From an uncultured Gammaproteobacteria bacterium (lineage in GTDB: Bacteria; Pseudomonadota; Gammaproteobacteria; Pseudomonadales; Pseudohongiellaceae), in the NCBI GenBank assembly GCA_903837345.1, contig CAILUG010000058.1, positions 1 to 45,711 on the forward strand: a DNA stretch of 45,711 bases, written 5' to 3'. The notes below the pieces were generated by a model. It was given only the letters and a program-made list of their open reading frames with translations, ran no database searches and was not told the origin of the DNA. The translations under genes were made by a program, and so were the position numbers. Positions 1-8,065 of the stretch are shown here, in pieces (position 1 is the stretch's first letter; the number at the start of each line of letters is the position of its first letter).

Positions 1-621
1 CAACAGGAAATTGCTGATGCGATGCTCGCCACCTGTGCGGATGCAAAGATCGGGGGCCGGCAAATCACTGCCGGCCATATGCTGATGCAGCAATTCTTCG
101 GTGATCAGCTGCGGTTCGAGCTCGCCGCTCTTCACCTGCTCTGCCAGTTGGCGGGCGGCATTCGCCATGTCCCAGCGCCCGCCATAGTCGGCAGCCACCA
201 GCACGGTCATGCCGGTATTGGCACCGGTCAGTTGTTCGGCCTTCTCGATGGCTTTGAGCAGCTTGGGAGCAAAACGCTCGCGGCTGCCGATAAAACGCAG
301 GCGTATTTTGTTCTCATGCAGTTTCCTGACTTCAGAGGCTTGCAGGAAATGCGCGAACAGGCTCATCAGCCCGCTGACTTCACGCGGCGGGCGCTGCCAG
401 TTTTCGCTGCTGAAGGCAAACAGGGTAAGACAGGAAATGCCACGCTTCGCACAGGAAGCAATGGTGCGGCGTGCAGCTTCCACGCCGGCGCGATGCCCGC
501 TGAGCCCGCTGCCGCCACGCTGTTTCATCCAGCGATTGTTGCCATCCATGATGATCGCGATGTGGCGAGGCAGACGTATCTGGACGCCAGTGGCCTCTGC
601 TGTCATTGCAAGCTTCGCCAT
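1..621 (-). CDS. uppS: Undecaprenyl diphosphate synthase (isoprenyl transferase), 3' end cut by window
   Basis: Cis-prenyltransferase that extends farnesyl diphosphate with isopentenyl diphosphate to make the C55 lipid carrier used for peptidoglycan and O-antigen. The visible 207 residues include the family signature HIAIIMDGNNRWM with catalytic Asp26, then SGHRAG, LTLFAFSSENWQRP and RFIGSRERF. The family is usually about 250 residues, so roughly 40 C-terminal residues lie beyond the window. I chose the ATG at 621 because it puts the catalytic Asp at residue 26, as in E. coli. An in-frame ATG at 606 is the alternative. Neither has a strong Shine-Dalgarno. The start lies 7 bases after the frr stop, so it is probably co-transcribed with frr. 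Confidence 0.93.
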   Translation of the reverse strand, partial: MAKLAMTAEATGVQIRLPRHIAIIMDGNNRWMKQRGGSGLSGHRAGVEAARRTIASCAKRGISCLTLFAFSSENWQRPPREVSGLMSLFAHFLQASEVRKLHENKIRLRFIGSRERFAPKLLKAIEKAEQLTGANTGMTVLVAADYGGRWDMANAARQLAEQVKSGELEPQLITEELLHQHMAGSDLPAPDLCIRTGGEHRISNFLL

Positions 622-628
622 TTGCCGG

Positions 629-1186
629 TCAGATCGCCAGCAGATCGGCTTCTTTTTCGCTGAATTTCTTGTCAATGACTCCGACGTAGTTGTCGGTCAT
701 TTTCTGGATGGTCTGTTCGGCACGGCGTGCTTCATCTTCACTGATTTTCTTGTCCTTCAACAGATCCTTGCAATGGGTGTTGGCATCGCGGCGTATATTG
801 CGCACAGCCACGCGGGCATTTTCCGCTTCAGCCTTCGCCTGCTTGGTGTATTCACGGCGGGTCTGTTCGGTCAGGCTCGGCATCGGCACGCGGATCACAT
901 CGCCGTTGTTGGAGGGATTGAAGCCCAGATCAGCTTTCATGATGGCCTTCTCGATTTCATGCAGCATTTTCTTTTCCCAGGGCGCGATCATGATGGTACG
1001 CGCGTCCTCCACCACCACGTTGGCGACCTGCTGGATCGGCATGTCGGAGCCGTAATAATTCACTTTTACACTGTCAAGAATACTGGGATGCGCACGCCCG
1101 GTGCGAATCCTGTTGAAGGCAACATCGAGACTCAGCAGGCTTTTCTTCATGCGGTCTTCGGATTCCTTGAGAATGTTGTTGATCAT
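629..1186 (-). CDS. frr: Ribosome recycling factor
   Basis: Splits post-termination ribosomes together with EF-G in the cytoplasm. The 185-residue protein has the full family length. It shows the typical N-terminus (ESEDRMKKSL), the RTGRAHPSILD segment, the domain II region (VVVEDARTIMIAPWEK, IRVPMPSLTEQTRREY) and the long C-terminal helix ending KFSEKEADLLAI. The start lies 2 bases after the pyrH stop, with GAGG about 9 bases upstream. It is part of the conserved (rpsB)-tsf-pyrH-frr-uppS order on the minus strand. Nothing in it is unusual. Confidence 0.97.
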   Translation of the reverse strand: MINNILKESEDRMKKSLLSLDVAFNRIRTGRAHPSILDSVKVNYYGSDMPIQQVANVVVEDARTIMIAPWEKKMLHEIEKAIMKADLGFNPSNNGDVIRVPMPSLTEQTRREYTKQAKAEAENARVAVRNIRRDANTHCKDLLKDKKISEDEARRAEQTIQKMTDNYVGVIDKKFSEKEADLLAI

Positions 1187-1188
1187 AA

Positions 1189-1932
1189 CTATAGCCCTCG
1201 CTCGATCAGGGTGCCTTCATCTTTGCCCACAATTATGCTGAACAAGGCACCTTCTTTATGCATGTTGAAAACCCGCACCGGCATGTTCTGGTCACGGCAC
1301 AGGCAAATCGCCGTCAGATCCATCACGCCAAGTTTGCGATCCAGTACTTCATCATAAGTCAGACGGGTGTATTTTACTGCCTGCGGATTCTTGATCGGGT
1401 CTGCCGAGTAAACCCCGTCGACCTTGGTGGCCTTCAGTACCAGATTGGCATCGATTTCAATACCGCGCAGACAGGCGGCAGTATCTGTGGTGAAAAAGGG
1501 ATTGCCGGTACCGGCGGAGAAGATCACCACGTCACCATCGCGCAGGTGACGAATGGCAGTGCGACGGTCGTAATGTTCGACCACTCCACTCATCGGAATT
1601 GCCGACATCACCCGGGTGGCAATACCGGCACGTTCAAGCGAATCACGCATTGCCAGCGCGTTCATCACCGTGGCCAGCATACCCATGTGGTCGCCGGTGA
1701 CACGATCCATGCCGGCTTCGTGCAAGGCAGCACCCCTGAACAGGTTGCCGCCTCCCAGCACCAGTCCGACCTGCACGCCAATCTCCACCAACTGGCCGAT
1801 TTCCACGGCCATGCGGTCCAGCACTTTGGGATCAATGCCGAAATCGGCGGTACCGGCCAGGGCTTCTCCGCTCAGTTTGAGCAGTATCCGGTCATACTTG
1901 CGGATCCTGGTGGTCGTGATAATTGCCGTCAT
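1189..1932 (-). CDS. pyrH: UMP kinase
   Basis: Amino-acid-kinase-fold enzyme that phosphorylates UMP to UDP in pyrimidine nucleotide synthesis. It is 247 residues, against about 241 in E. coli. Visible signatures are [13 protein letters not shown] near the start, [12 protein letters not shown] for phosphate binding, the [15 protein letters not shown] helix, [18 protein letters not shown], and the C-terminal [22 protein letters not shown]-rich Shine-Dalgarno (GGGGGGACC) precedes the ATG by about 8 bases. The gene sits between tsf (33-base gap) and frr (2-base gap), which fits one transcript. Confidence 0.97.
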   Translation of the reverse strand: MTAIITTTRIRKYDRILLKLSGEALAGTADFGIDPKVLDRMAVEIGQLVEIGVQVGLVLGGGNLFRGAALHEAGMDRVTGDHMGMLATVMNALAMRDSLERAGIATRVMSAIPMSGVVEHYDRRTAIRHLRDGDVVIFSAGTGNPFFTTDTAACLRGIEIDANLVLKATKVDGVYSADPIKNPQAVKYTRLTYDEVLDRKLGVMDLTAICLCRDQNMPVRVFNMHKEGALFSIIVGKDEGTLIERGL

Positions 1933-1965
1933 GGTGCAGGTCCCCCCGGACGAAACTGCGCCGGA

Positions 1966-2838
1966 TTATCTATTGAGCCCAGCCTGGGCAGCAACTTCTG
2001 CTGCGAAATCGACTACTGCTTTCTCGATGCCTTCGCCAACCATGAAGCGGACGAATGACAACACGGTGGCATTGCTCTGCTTGGCCAGCTTGCCGATCTT
2101 TATATCAGGATCTTTCACGAAGGCCTGTTCGGTCAGGCTGACTTCTTCGATGTATTTGCGCAGACGACCACTGACCATCTTCTCGATGATGTCGGCCGGT
2201 TTGCCGCTTTCGGCCGCCTGGGCTGTGTAAATTTCACTTTCTTTCTTCAGAACGTCTGCCGAAACCTCTTCCGGCTTCACCACCAGCGGGTTGGTGGCTG
2301 CCACGTGCATGGCAATGTCACGCGCCAGATCCACATCTCCACCCTGCAGGGCAACCAGCACGGCGATCTTGTTGTTGGAATGCACATAGCTGCCAACGGT
2401 CTCGCCGTTGCCGCCGAGCAGCACTACCCGGCGCACGCTGATGTTTTCGCCGATCTTCTGCACCAATTCGAGACGCTGGTCTTCCAGGCCCGCCGCCATC
2501 AGCTTGGCTACATCGGTTTCCTTCGAGGAGAATGCCAGTTCCAGCACCTTGCTGGCGAAGGCCAGGAAATTGGCTTCGCGCGCAGCAAAATCGGTTTCGC
2601 TGTTGACTTCCACCATCACGCCATAGCTGCCATTGTCAGCCATTTTTGTCATTACCACGCCTTCAGCGGCGGTGCGACCGGCTTTCTTGGCAGCTTTCAT
2701 GCTGCCGGACTTGCGAAGGTTTTCAATGGCCAGTTCCAGGCTGCCTTCGGCTTCAACGAGTGCCTTTTTGCACTCCATCATGCCAAGGCCGGTACGCTCA
2801 CGCAGTTCCTTGACTGCACCTGCTGTAATTTCTGCCAT
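1966..2838 (-). CDS. tsf: Elongation factor Ts
   Basis: Nucleotide exchange factor for EF-Tu. It is 290 residues, close to the usual 283. The N-terminal UBA-like helices contain the signature VKELRERTGLGMMECKKAL. The core shows VEVNSETDFAAREANF and later GGDVDLARDIAMHVAATNP. The C-terminus has the VSLTEQAFVKDPDIKIG region. A Shine-Dalgarno GAGG lies about 9 bases before the ATG. An intrinsic terminator-like hairpin separates it from rpsB upstream, so tsf would be expressed by partial read-through, as in other gammaproteobacterial rpsB-tsf operons, or from an unseen promoter in the gap. Confidence 0.97.
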   Translation of the reverse strand: MAEITAGAVKELRERTGLGMMECKKALVEAEGSLELAIENLRKSGSMKAAKKAGRTAAEGVVMTKMADNGSYGVMVEVNSETDFAAREANFLAFASKVLELAFSSKETDVAKLMAAGLEDQRLELVQKIGENISVRRVVLLGGNGETVGSYVHSNNKIAVLVALQGGDVDLARDIAMHVAATNPLVVKPEEVSADVLKKESEIYTAQAAESGKPADIIEKMVSGRLRKYIEEVSLTEQAFVKDPDIKIGKLAKQSNATVLSFVRFMVGEGIEKAVVDFAAEVAAQAGLNR

Positions 2839-2910
2839 AACGCTATCCTCTGTACGAATGCTTGTTGAATCTGTGCACCCCGTTTGGGGGAGTTGTGCCT
2901 GTAAACTTGT

Positions 2911-2938
2911 AAAAAAGGGGCATAACGCCCCTTTTTTT
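2911..2938 (-). terminator. rpsB-tsf intergenic terminator / attenuator, bidirectional form
   Basis: Stem GGGGC (2917-2921), loop ATAAC, stem GCCCC (2927-2931), flanked by A6 on the left and T7 on the right, so it resembles an intrinsic terminator on either strand. Read on the minus strand it lies just after the rpsB stop and before tsf. It would reduce tsf expression relative to rpsB, not abolish it. Confidence 0.85.
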
Positions 2939-2970
2939 AGCCCCTTGTATGTCGGGGAGAAGCAGCCGGC

Positions 2971-3831
2971 TTATTCTGCTGCTGGAGCTTTGGCTTTTGC
3001 CTTCACCTGAACCTTGGTTTTCGGTTTGGCGCTGGTTGGAGCCCGCTTGGCGCGCGGTTTGGCAGCACCTTCGGCTTCACCACCTTCGGTAGCAGCCTCT
3101 ATGGAATCACCTTCCTGGAATTCCTGCTTGCCGCTGGCCTGTTCCATGGATGCCTTGCCCTGGCCTTCGATGCAGGCATTGGCCATGTACTCTACATACA
3201 GCTGGATAGCACGGATGGCATCATCATTGCCCGGGATGACCAGGTCGACGCCATCAGGATTGCTGTTGGTATCTACCACGCCGATAACCGGGATGCCCAA
3301 TTTGTTGGCTTCGGAAACAGCTATGCGCTCATGATCGACATCAATCACAAACAGGGCATCCGGCAGGCCGCCCATGTCCTTGATACCGCCAAGACTCTTC
3401 TCAAGCTTGTCGGCTTCACGACGACGCATCAGCACTTCTTTCTTGGTGAGCTTGTCGAAGGTGCCATCCACCGACTGGGTTTCGAAATCACGCAGGCGAC
3501 GCACAGAAGCGCGAATGGTTTTGTAGTTGGTTAGCATGCCACCCAGCCAGCGCTGGTCGACATAGGGCATGCCGGCACGTGCGGCCTGCTCTTTCACAAT
3601 CTTGCCGGCGGCGCGTTTGGTACCGACAAACAGCACTTTCTGTTTGCGTTCGGCCATGCCTTTCACCATGCCCAGGGCCTGCAGGAACGCAGGGAGCGTG
3701 TGTTCAAGATTGATAATATGGATTTTGTTGCGCGAGCCGAAAATGTATTGGCCCATTTTCGGATTCCAGTAACGACATTGGTGGCCGAAGTGAACGCCGG
3801 CCTGCAACATCTCTTTCATGCTTACGGTCAT
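2971..3831 (-). CDS. rpsB: 30S ribosomal protein S2 with C-terminal extension
   Basis: Small-subunit ribosomal protein, needed for S1 binding and initiation. I chose the start at 3831 ([18 protein letters not shown]) because it matches the E. coli N-terminus; AAGG lies about 9 bases upstream. A longer reading frame runs to 3909 but that part is not S2-like. Clear S2 segments are [44 protein letters not shown] and [11 protein letters not shown]. The predicted protein is 286 residues against about 241 in E. coli. The extra tail is first acidic (Glu/Gly-rich), then Lys/Ala/Pro-rich and likely disordered. The upstream promoter and leader are listed separately. Confidence 0.97.
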   Translation of the reverse strand: MTVSMKEMLQAGVHFGHQCRYWNPKMGQYIFGSRNKIHIINLEHTLPAFLQALGMVKGMAERKQKVLFVGTKRAAGKIVKEQAARAGMPYVDQRWLGGMLTNYKTIRASVRRLRDFETQSVDGTFDKLTKKEVLMRRREADKLEKSLGGIKDMGGLPDALFVIDVDHERIAVSEANKLGIPVIGVVDTNSNPDGVDLVIPGNDDAIRAIQLYVEYMANACIEGQGKASMEQASGKQEFQEGDSIEAATEGGEAEGAAKPRAKRAPTSAKPKTKVQVKAKAKAPAAE

Positions 3832-4053
3832 GGTATTTACCTTTTGGTTAGGGTTATGCCTCCATATACCCCATCTACCCAACCCGCCGGTTCCGACCTT
3901 GCTGGCCAAATGAACCTTCAGGCACCCTGGATGGATGTGACGATATATGTGTGACGTTAAAGTTAAGGATTAAACAAGGCAGCACCAACTAGTTGGTTGC
4001 CTGGCCTTGCTACCCTGCCCTGGTCCCGGGGGATGCCAGTGCAAAGCGGGCGG
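3832..4053 (-). promoter_or_regulatory. rpsB 5' leader RNA region with hairpin
   Basis: Gene-free stretch between divergent rpsB and map. From the predicted rpsB start near 4047, a leader of about 215 bases precedes the rpsB ATG, similar in scale to the long autoregulated rpsB leaders known in gammaproteobacteria. Inside it is a 14-base perfect palindrome ACCAACTAGTTGGT at 3984-3997. GGCA/TGCC flanks (3978-3981 and 3998-4001) extend the stem, with a 2-base bulge. That S2 binds this leader is inference from the E. coli system. Confidence 0.5.
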
Positions 4054-4084
4054 CTTTATACCACAAATGCAGCCACACCTCCAA
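4054..4084 (-). promoter_or_regulatory. rpsB promoter, extended -10
   Basis: On the minus strand a TTGGAG -35 (4084-4079) is followed after 18 bases by a TATAAA -10 (4060-4055) within TGTGGTATAAAG, then by a GC-rich discriminator (GCCGCCCGC). TGTGGTATAAA is the conserved extended -10 of gammaproteobacterial rpsB promoters. A GC-rich discriminator is typical of stringently controlled promoters. The divergent map promoter must lie in the same region. A TAGAAT at 4114-4119 is a possible -10 for map, with no convincing -35. Confidence 0.75.
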
Positions 4085-4166
4085 GCTGCATGTACTTGCA
4101 TCAAGCCCTCCTCTAGAATGCCGGCTCCCGGTCGGGGTCCACCAGAGTGAGGTCCACCAGCAATCC

Positions 4167-4940
4167 ATGCCTGTTTCCATCAAAACCCCCGAGGAGATCG
4201 GGCTCATGCGTGTTGCCGGTCGTCTGGCCGCCGAAGTACTGGAGATGATAGGTCCGCATGTGGTACCCGGGGTAACTACCGGCGAACTGGACCGCATCTG
4301 TCACGACTACATAGTGAATGTGCAAAATGCCATTCCGGCTCCGCTCAATTACAACGGTTTTCCCAAATCCATCTGTACTTCCGTGAACCATGTCATCTGC
4401 CATGGCATTCCCAGTGACACCAGGGTGTTGAAAGATGGTGACATCATCAACATCGACATCACCGTCATCAAGGACGGCTTCCATGGGGATACCAGCAAGA
4501 TGTTCGGGGTAGGAACCATTCCTGCCCATGCCGAAAAACTGATCCGTGTCACCCAGGAATGCCTGTACAAGGGCATTGCACTGGTCAAACCCGGCGTATT
4601 TCTGGGAGATATCGGTCATGCGATCCAGCAGCATGCCGAAAACAATCATTTTTCAGTGGTGCGCGAATACTGCGGGCATGGCATCGGCCGCATCTTCCAT
4701 GAAGACCCGCAAGTGTTGCATTACGGACAAAAGCACACCGGGATGCAACTGCGCGAGGGCATGACCATCACCATCGAGCCGATGATCAATGCCGGCACCC
4801 GCTTCACCAAACTGTCGACCACTGATGGCTGGACCGTCACCACACGCGACCGCCGGCTTTCGGCCCAGTGGGAACATACAATTGCAGTAACTTCTGAAGG
4901 CTGTGAAGTCCTCACCCGCCGCCAGGAAGAAAATTTCTGA
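4167..4940 (+). CDS. map: Type I methionine aminopeptidase
   Basis: Removes the initiator methionine from nascent proteins using two metal ions. It is 257 residues from the ATG at 4167 (MPVSIKTPEEIGLM), close to the 264 of E. coli. Upstream codons in the same open frame are not Map-like. The five metal ligands and substrate His are visible in order: ICTSVNHVICHG (His), DIINIDITVIKDGFHGD (two Asp), EYCGHGIGRIFHEDP (His), MTITIEPMINAG (Glu) and QWEHTIAVT (Glu). It is followed after 29 bases by glnD, the usual arrangement in Pseudomonas and relatives. Confidence 0.97.
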   Translation: MPVSIKTPEEIGLMRVAGRLAAEVLEMIGPHVVPGVTTGELDRICHDYIVNVQNAIPAPLNYNGFPKSICTSVNHVICHGIPSDTRVLKDGDIINIDITVIKDGFHGDTSKMFGVGTIPAHAEKLIRVTQECLYKGIALVKPGVFLGDIGHAIQQHAENNHFSVVREYCGHGIGRIFHEDPQVLHYGQKHTGMQLREGMTITIEPMINAGTRFTKLSTTDGWTVTTRDRRLSAQWEHTIAVTSEGCEVLTRRQEENF

Positions 4941-4969
4941 TCTCATTCGCATACAGCCTAGCATCCTGA

Positions 4970-7663
4970 ATGGCCCTCACACCCCGCGTCAGCAACAAAC
5001 GCCAGGCCCTGTTCAACCAGCGCGAATTCAACCGCCAGCTGGAAAGCGGCACCGGGGTGATCCCTGCCTACAAGGCCAGCATCAAGGCAGCCCGACAGAT
5101 GCTGGATGCCCGCTTTGTGGAAGGCGAAAAAGTGGAAGTACTGATCCGGGATACCAGCTGGTTCATCGACCAGATCCTCAGTCACGCATGGTGCCGTTTC
5201 GGCTTCGGAGAAGCCACGGATGTCAGCCTTATGGCGGTGGGTGGCTACGGTCGCGGCGAACTGCATCCCTACTCCGACATCGATATCCAGATTCTGCTGG
5301 CCCGCAACAACCTGAAAAAATACCAGACTGCCATTGAGGGATTTCTGACGTTTCTGTGGGACATCAACCTGGAAGTCGGCCAAAGCGTGCGCACGATCAA
5401 GGAAAACGTGGAGCAGGCCACTGCCGACATCACCATCGCCACCGCCCTGCTGGAATCGCGCACCATCCATGGCAACGAAGAACTGCACGCCAAGGTGATG
5501 GACAAACTGACCCACAAGAAAATCTGGAAGCAGAAAAAATATTTCGACGCCAAGAAGGCCGAACAGCAGGAGCGCCATCGCAAGCACGACGACATCGAAT
5601 ATTCGCTGGAACCCAACATCAAGGCCGCCCCCGGCGGTTTGCGGGACATCCAGACCATCAGCTGGATCGCCCGCCATTATTTCGGCACCGGTGATTTCCG
5701 TGTGCTGGCCCTGCGCGGCTTCCTGCAGCGCAACGAATACCGTGAACTGATCCAGGGTCGCAATTTCCTGTGGAAGTTGCGCTACGGCCTGCACATGCTG
5801 AATGGCCGGCGTGAAGATCGTCTGCTGTTCGAATACCAGCGCAAACTGGCTGAACTGTTCGGCTACAAGAATGACGAACGCAGTCTCGCCATCGAAAAAA
5901 TGATGAAACAGTACTACCAGTCAGTGCTTACGCTGCGACGACTCAACGACGTGCTGCTGCAACTGTTTGACGAAGAGATTCTGGGCACCGGAAAAAAGGG
6001 CAAGGTAGCAGTGATCAACACCCGCTTCCAGAAACGTGACAACACCATAGAAGCGAGACACACCAGGGTATTCCGCAACACGCCGATGGCGCTCATCGAG
6101 ATTTTCGTGCTGATGGGCCAGGACCCCAGCATAGAAAACATCCGCGCCTCCACCATCCGCCTGTTGCGCAGCAGCATCAACCTGATTGACGACAAATACC
6201 GCCGTGACGTGCGCAACACCAGCATGTTCATGGAAATGCTGCGCTCGCCGTATCGCATGGTCACGCTGCTGCGCAAAATGAAGCACTACGGAGTCCTGTC
6301 AGCCTACCTGCCGGAATTCGGCCGGGTGGTTGGCCAGATGCAGCACGACCTTTTCCACATCTACACCGTCGATGAACACACACTGCAGGTGATGGAAAAC
6401 ATGCGCCGCTTCTGGCATCCGGATGCCGAAGAGAAATATCCGGTGGCCGCCCAGATCGTCAAGCAGCTGCCGAAAATCGAGCTGCTGTATATATCGGGAC
6501 TGTTCCATGACATCGCCAAGGGCCGTGGCGGCGATCATTCGGAACTCGGGGTCAAGGATGCAGAAGAGTTCTGCCAGCGCCATCACCTTGGCAAGTGGGA
6601 CACCATGCTGGTGGGCTGGCTGGTTCGCAATCATCTGGTGATGTCGGGTGTGGCACAACGTGAAGACATCCATGACCCGGAAGTAGTGAAAGCGTTTGCA
6701 TTGCGGATTGGTGACCAGGTGCATCTCGATTACTTGTACGTGCTGACTGTCGCCGACATCAACGGCACCAATCCCAACCTGTGGAATACCTGGCGTGCGT
6801 CATTGCTGCGCAAATTGTATTCATCGACCCGGCGTGCGCTGCGCGAAGGCCTGGAAGTCACTGTCGGCAAGGACACCCTGATCCAGCAAAATCGCGAACG
6901 TGCCATGCAGGCGCTGCTGGAGCGCGGCTATGGCAAGCAACAGGTGCTGGAACTCTGGCAGCATGCCAATGAAGACTATTTCCTGCGTGAATCCGTTCCT
7001 GACATCGTCTGGCAAACCGAGGCGCTGGCTTTGCATGTCAATGAAAAAACGCCACTTGTCATCATCCGCAACCTGACCGAGCAACGCCAGGAAGGCGCCA
7101 CCCAGGTATTTGTGCGCGCACTCAATTCGGTATTCCTGTTTGCCAACCTCAGTGCAGCGCTGGAGCGCCTGAACCTCAACATCCATGACGCCCGCATGTA
7201 TGTGATGGATGAAAAGGTTTGCGTGCTGAGTTTCATAGTGCTGGAAACCGACGGCACACCACTGGTGCTGAACACCCATCGCATGAATGAAATGCAGCGC
7301 ATCCTGCAGGAAGCGGCCGATGCCAACCGGCAACTGCCGCGCAACCGGGCCCAGGCTCCCACCCGCAAACAGCGCCATTTCAACCGCCACACTGTCACCA
7401 CCCTCACCAACAACGACAGCAAGCCCTACAGCATTCTGGAAGTGCTGTGTCCGGACCGGCCGGGTTTGCTGGCAGTGATTGCCAACATCTTCGTGGAATT
7501 GCATATCCAGTTGCACAACGCCAAGATCACCACCCTCGGTGAAAACGTGGAGGACGTGTTTTTCATCACTGACCAGGAAAATCGCCAACTCACCGATCCC
7601 TCCCTGATCGAATCCCTGCACTCTACCCTCCGCTCCCGACTCGACGCCGAAACCCATCCGTGA
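4970..7663 (+). CDS. glnD: Bifunctional [protein-PII] uridylyltransferase / uridylyl-removing enzyme
   Basis: Glutamine sensor of the nitrogen regulatory cascade. It adds UMP to PII when glutamine is low and removes it when glutamine is high. The 897-residue protein has the standard order: nucleotidyltransferase motif GGYGRGELHPYSDIDIQIL (residues 91-109, catalytic Asp103/Asp105), the GlnD PII-UTase middle region (KAAPGGLRDIQTI), an HD hydrolase domain with HDIAKGRGGDHSELG near residue 512, and two C-terminal ACT domains (starting near residues 709 and 821, the second with LCPDRPGLLAVIANIF). The start at 4970 follows map by 29 bases. All signature residues look intact. Confidence 0.97.
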   Translation: MALTPRVSNKRQALFNQREFNRQLESGTGVIPAYKASIKAARQMLDARFVEGEKVEVLIRDTSWFIDQILSHAWCRFGFGEATDVSLMAVGGYGRGELHPYSDIDIQILLARNNLKKYQTAIEGFLTFLWDINLEVGQSVRTIKENVEQATADITIATALLESRTIHGNEELHAKVMDKLTHKKIWKQKKYFDAKKAEQQERHRKHDDIEYSLEPNIKAAPGGLRDIQTISWIARHYFGTGDFRVLALRGFLQRNEYRELIQGRNFLWKLRYGLHMLNGRREDRLLFEYQRKLAELFGYKNDERSLAIEKMMKQYYQSVLTLRRLNDVLLQLFDEEILGTGKKGKVAVINTRFQKRDNTIEARHTRVFRNTPMALIEIFVLMGQDPSIENIRASTIRLLRSSINLIDDKYRRDVRNTSMFMEMLRSPYRMVTLLRKMKHYGVLSAYLPEFGRVVGQMQHDLFHIYTVDEHTLQVMENMRRFWHPDAEEKYPVAAQIVKQLPKIELLYISGLFHDIAKGRGGDHSELGVKDAEEFCQRHHLGKWDTMLVGWLVRNHLVMSGVAQREDIHDPEVVKAFALRIGDQVHLDYLYVLTVADINGTNPNLWNTWRASLLRKLYSSTRRALREGLEVTVGKDTLIQQNRERAMQALLERGYGKQQVLELWQHANEDYFLRESVPDIVWQTEALALHVNEKTPLVIIRNLTEQRQEGATQVFVRALNSVFLFANLSAALERLNLNIHDARMYVMDEKVCVLSFIVLETDGTPLVLNTHRMNEMQRILQEAADANRQLPRNRAQAPTRKQRHFNRHTVTTLTNNDSKPYSILEVLCPDRPGLLAVIANIFVELHIQLHNAKITTLGENVEDVFFITDQENRQLTDPSLIESLHSTLRSRLDAETHP

Positions 7664-7709
7664 GAGTAAGAGCTTTTTCCCGTATTACTATGAGCCATGA
7701 TTCGAGCAT

Positions 7710-7821
7710 AGCCTTGGGCCGAGAGACGCTTATGAAACACGCCACAAGTACGTCCCTGTAGGCTCGCCTCCGGCCATCCAGGGCCTCCGACGGTTTCATA
7801 AGCGTCTCTCGGCCCAAGGCT
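7710..7821 (-). repeat. Hairpin repeat element, copy A (29-base perfect arms)
   Basis: Perfect inverted repeat with arms 7710-7738 and 7793-7821, enclosing 54 bases. The arms begin GCCTTGGGCCGAGAGACG. Read on the minus strand, the loop contains GGCC..GGATGGCCG..AGG.GAGC.TACAGGGA.GTA. That pattern recurs in the neighbouring copy B, so the two are diverged members of one family. The arm sequences of the two copies are unrelated. It may also serve as a strong terminator structure for glnD. Confidence 0.85.
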
Positions 7822-7882
7822 CTCAGAACCAGTGCGTAATTTTCCAGAATCGAAATGAACACGCGCGGATTTCGGAAGAGGG

Positions 7883-7980
7883 CTGCTCCCTGAAGATGGA
7901 GGGGACCTCTGCGGCCAGGGACGGCCGCAGGGAGCTACAGGGATGTATTCATGCGTGTCCCCGCAATCTTCAGGGAGCAG
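7883..7980 (+). repeat. Hairpin repeat element, copy B (15-base perfect arms)
   Basis: Inverted repeat with arms CTGCTCCCTGAAGAT (7883-7897) and its complement (7966-7980). GGGGAC/GTCCCC pairs inside these, and there is an internal hairpin CTGCGGCC/GGCCGCAG. The core GGCCAGGGACGGCCGCAGG followed by GAGCTACAGGGATGTATT aligns with the minus-strand core of copy A. The copies lie in opposite orientation about 60 bases apart. No transposase gene was seen, so if mobile they would depend on an enzyme elsewhere. Confidence 0.8.
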
Positions 7981-8026
7981 ACCGACTGCGTTAAATATCC
8001 AAGAGCGTCCTCATAGCACAGCACGG

Positions 8027-8032
8027 TATAAT
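8027..8032 (+). promoter_or_regulatory. dapD promoter -10 element
   Basis: A perfect TATAAT lies 34 bases before the dapD ATG. No good -35 is visible at the usual 17-base spacing. The Shine-Dalgarno AGGAAG precedes the dapD ATG by about 8 bases. Confidence 0.5.
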
Positions 8033-8065
8033 CAGCCTTTCAACCAGTAGCACAGGAAGTTTGGC

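Larger units (their letters stand above)
7664..8026 (+). other. Gene-free gap between glnD and dapD containing two related repeats
   Basis: About 400 bases without a credible gene. It holds two inverted-repeat elements (7710-7821 and 7883-7980) that share a conserved core in opposite orientation, then the dapD promoter. In Pseudomonas-type gene order dapC lies just after glnD. Here that position is taken by the repeats. Confidence 0.7.

Noticed and set aside
209-1357. Plus-strand open frame of 382 codons
   Set aside because: Antisense to uppS, frr and pyrH.
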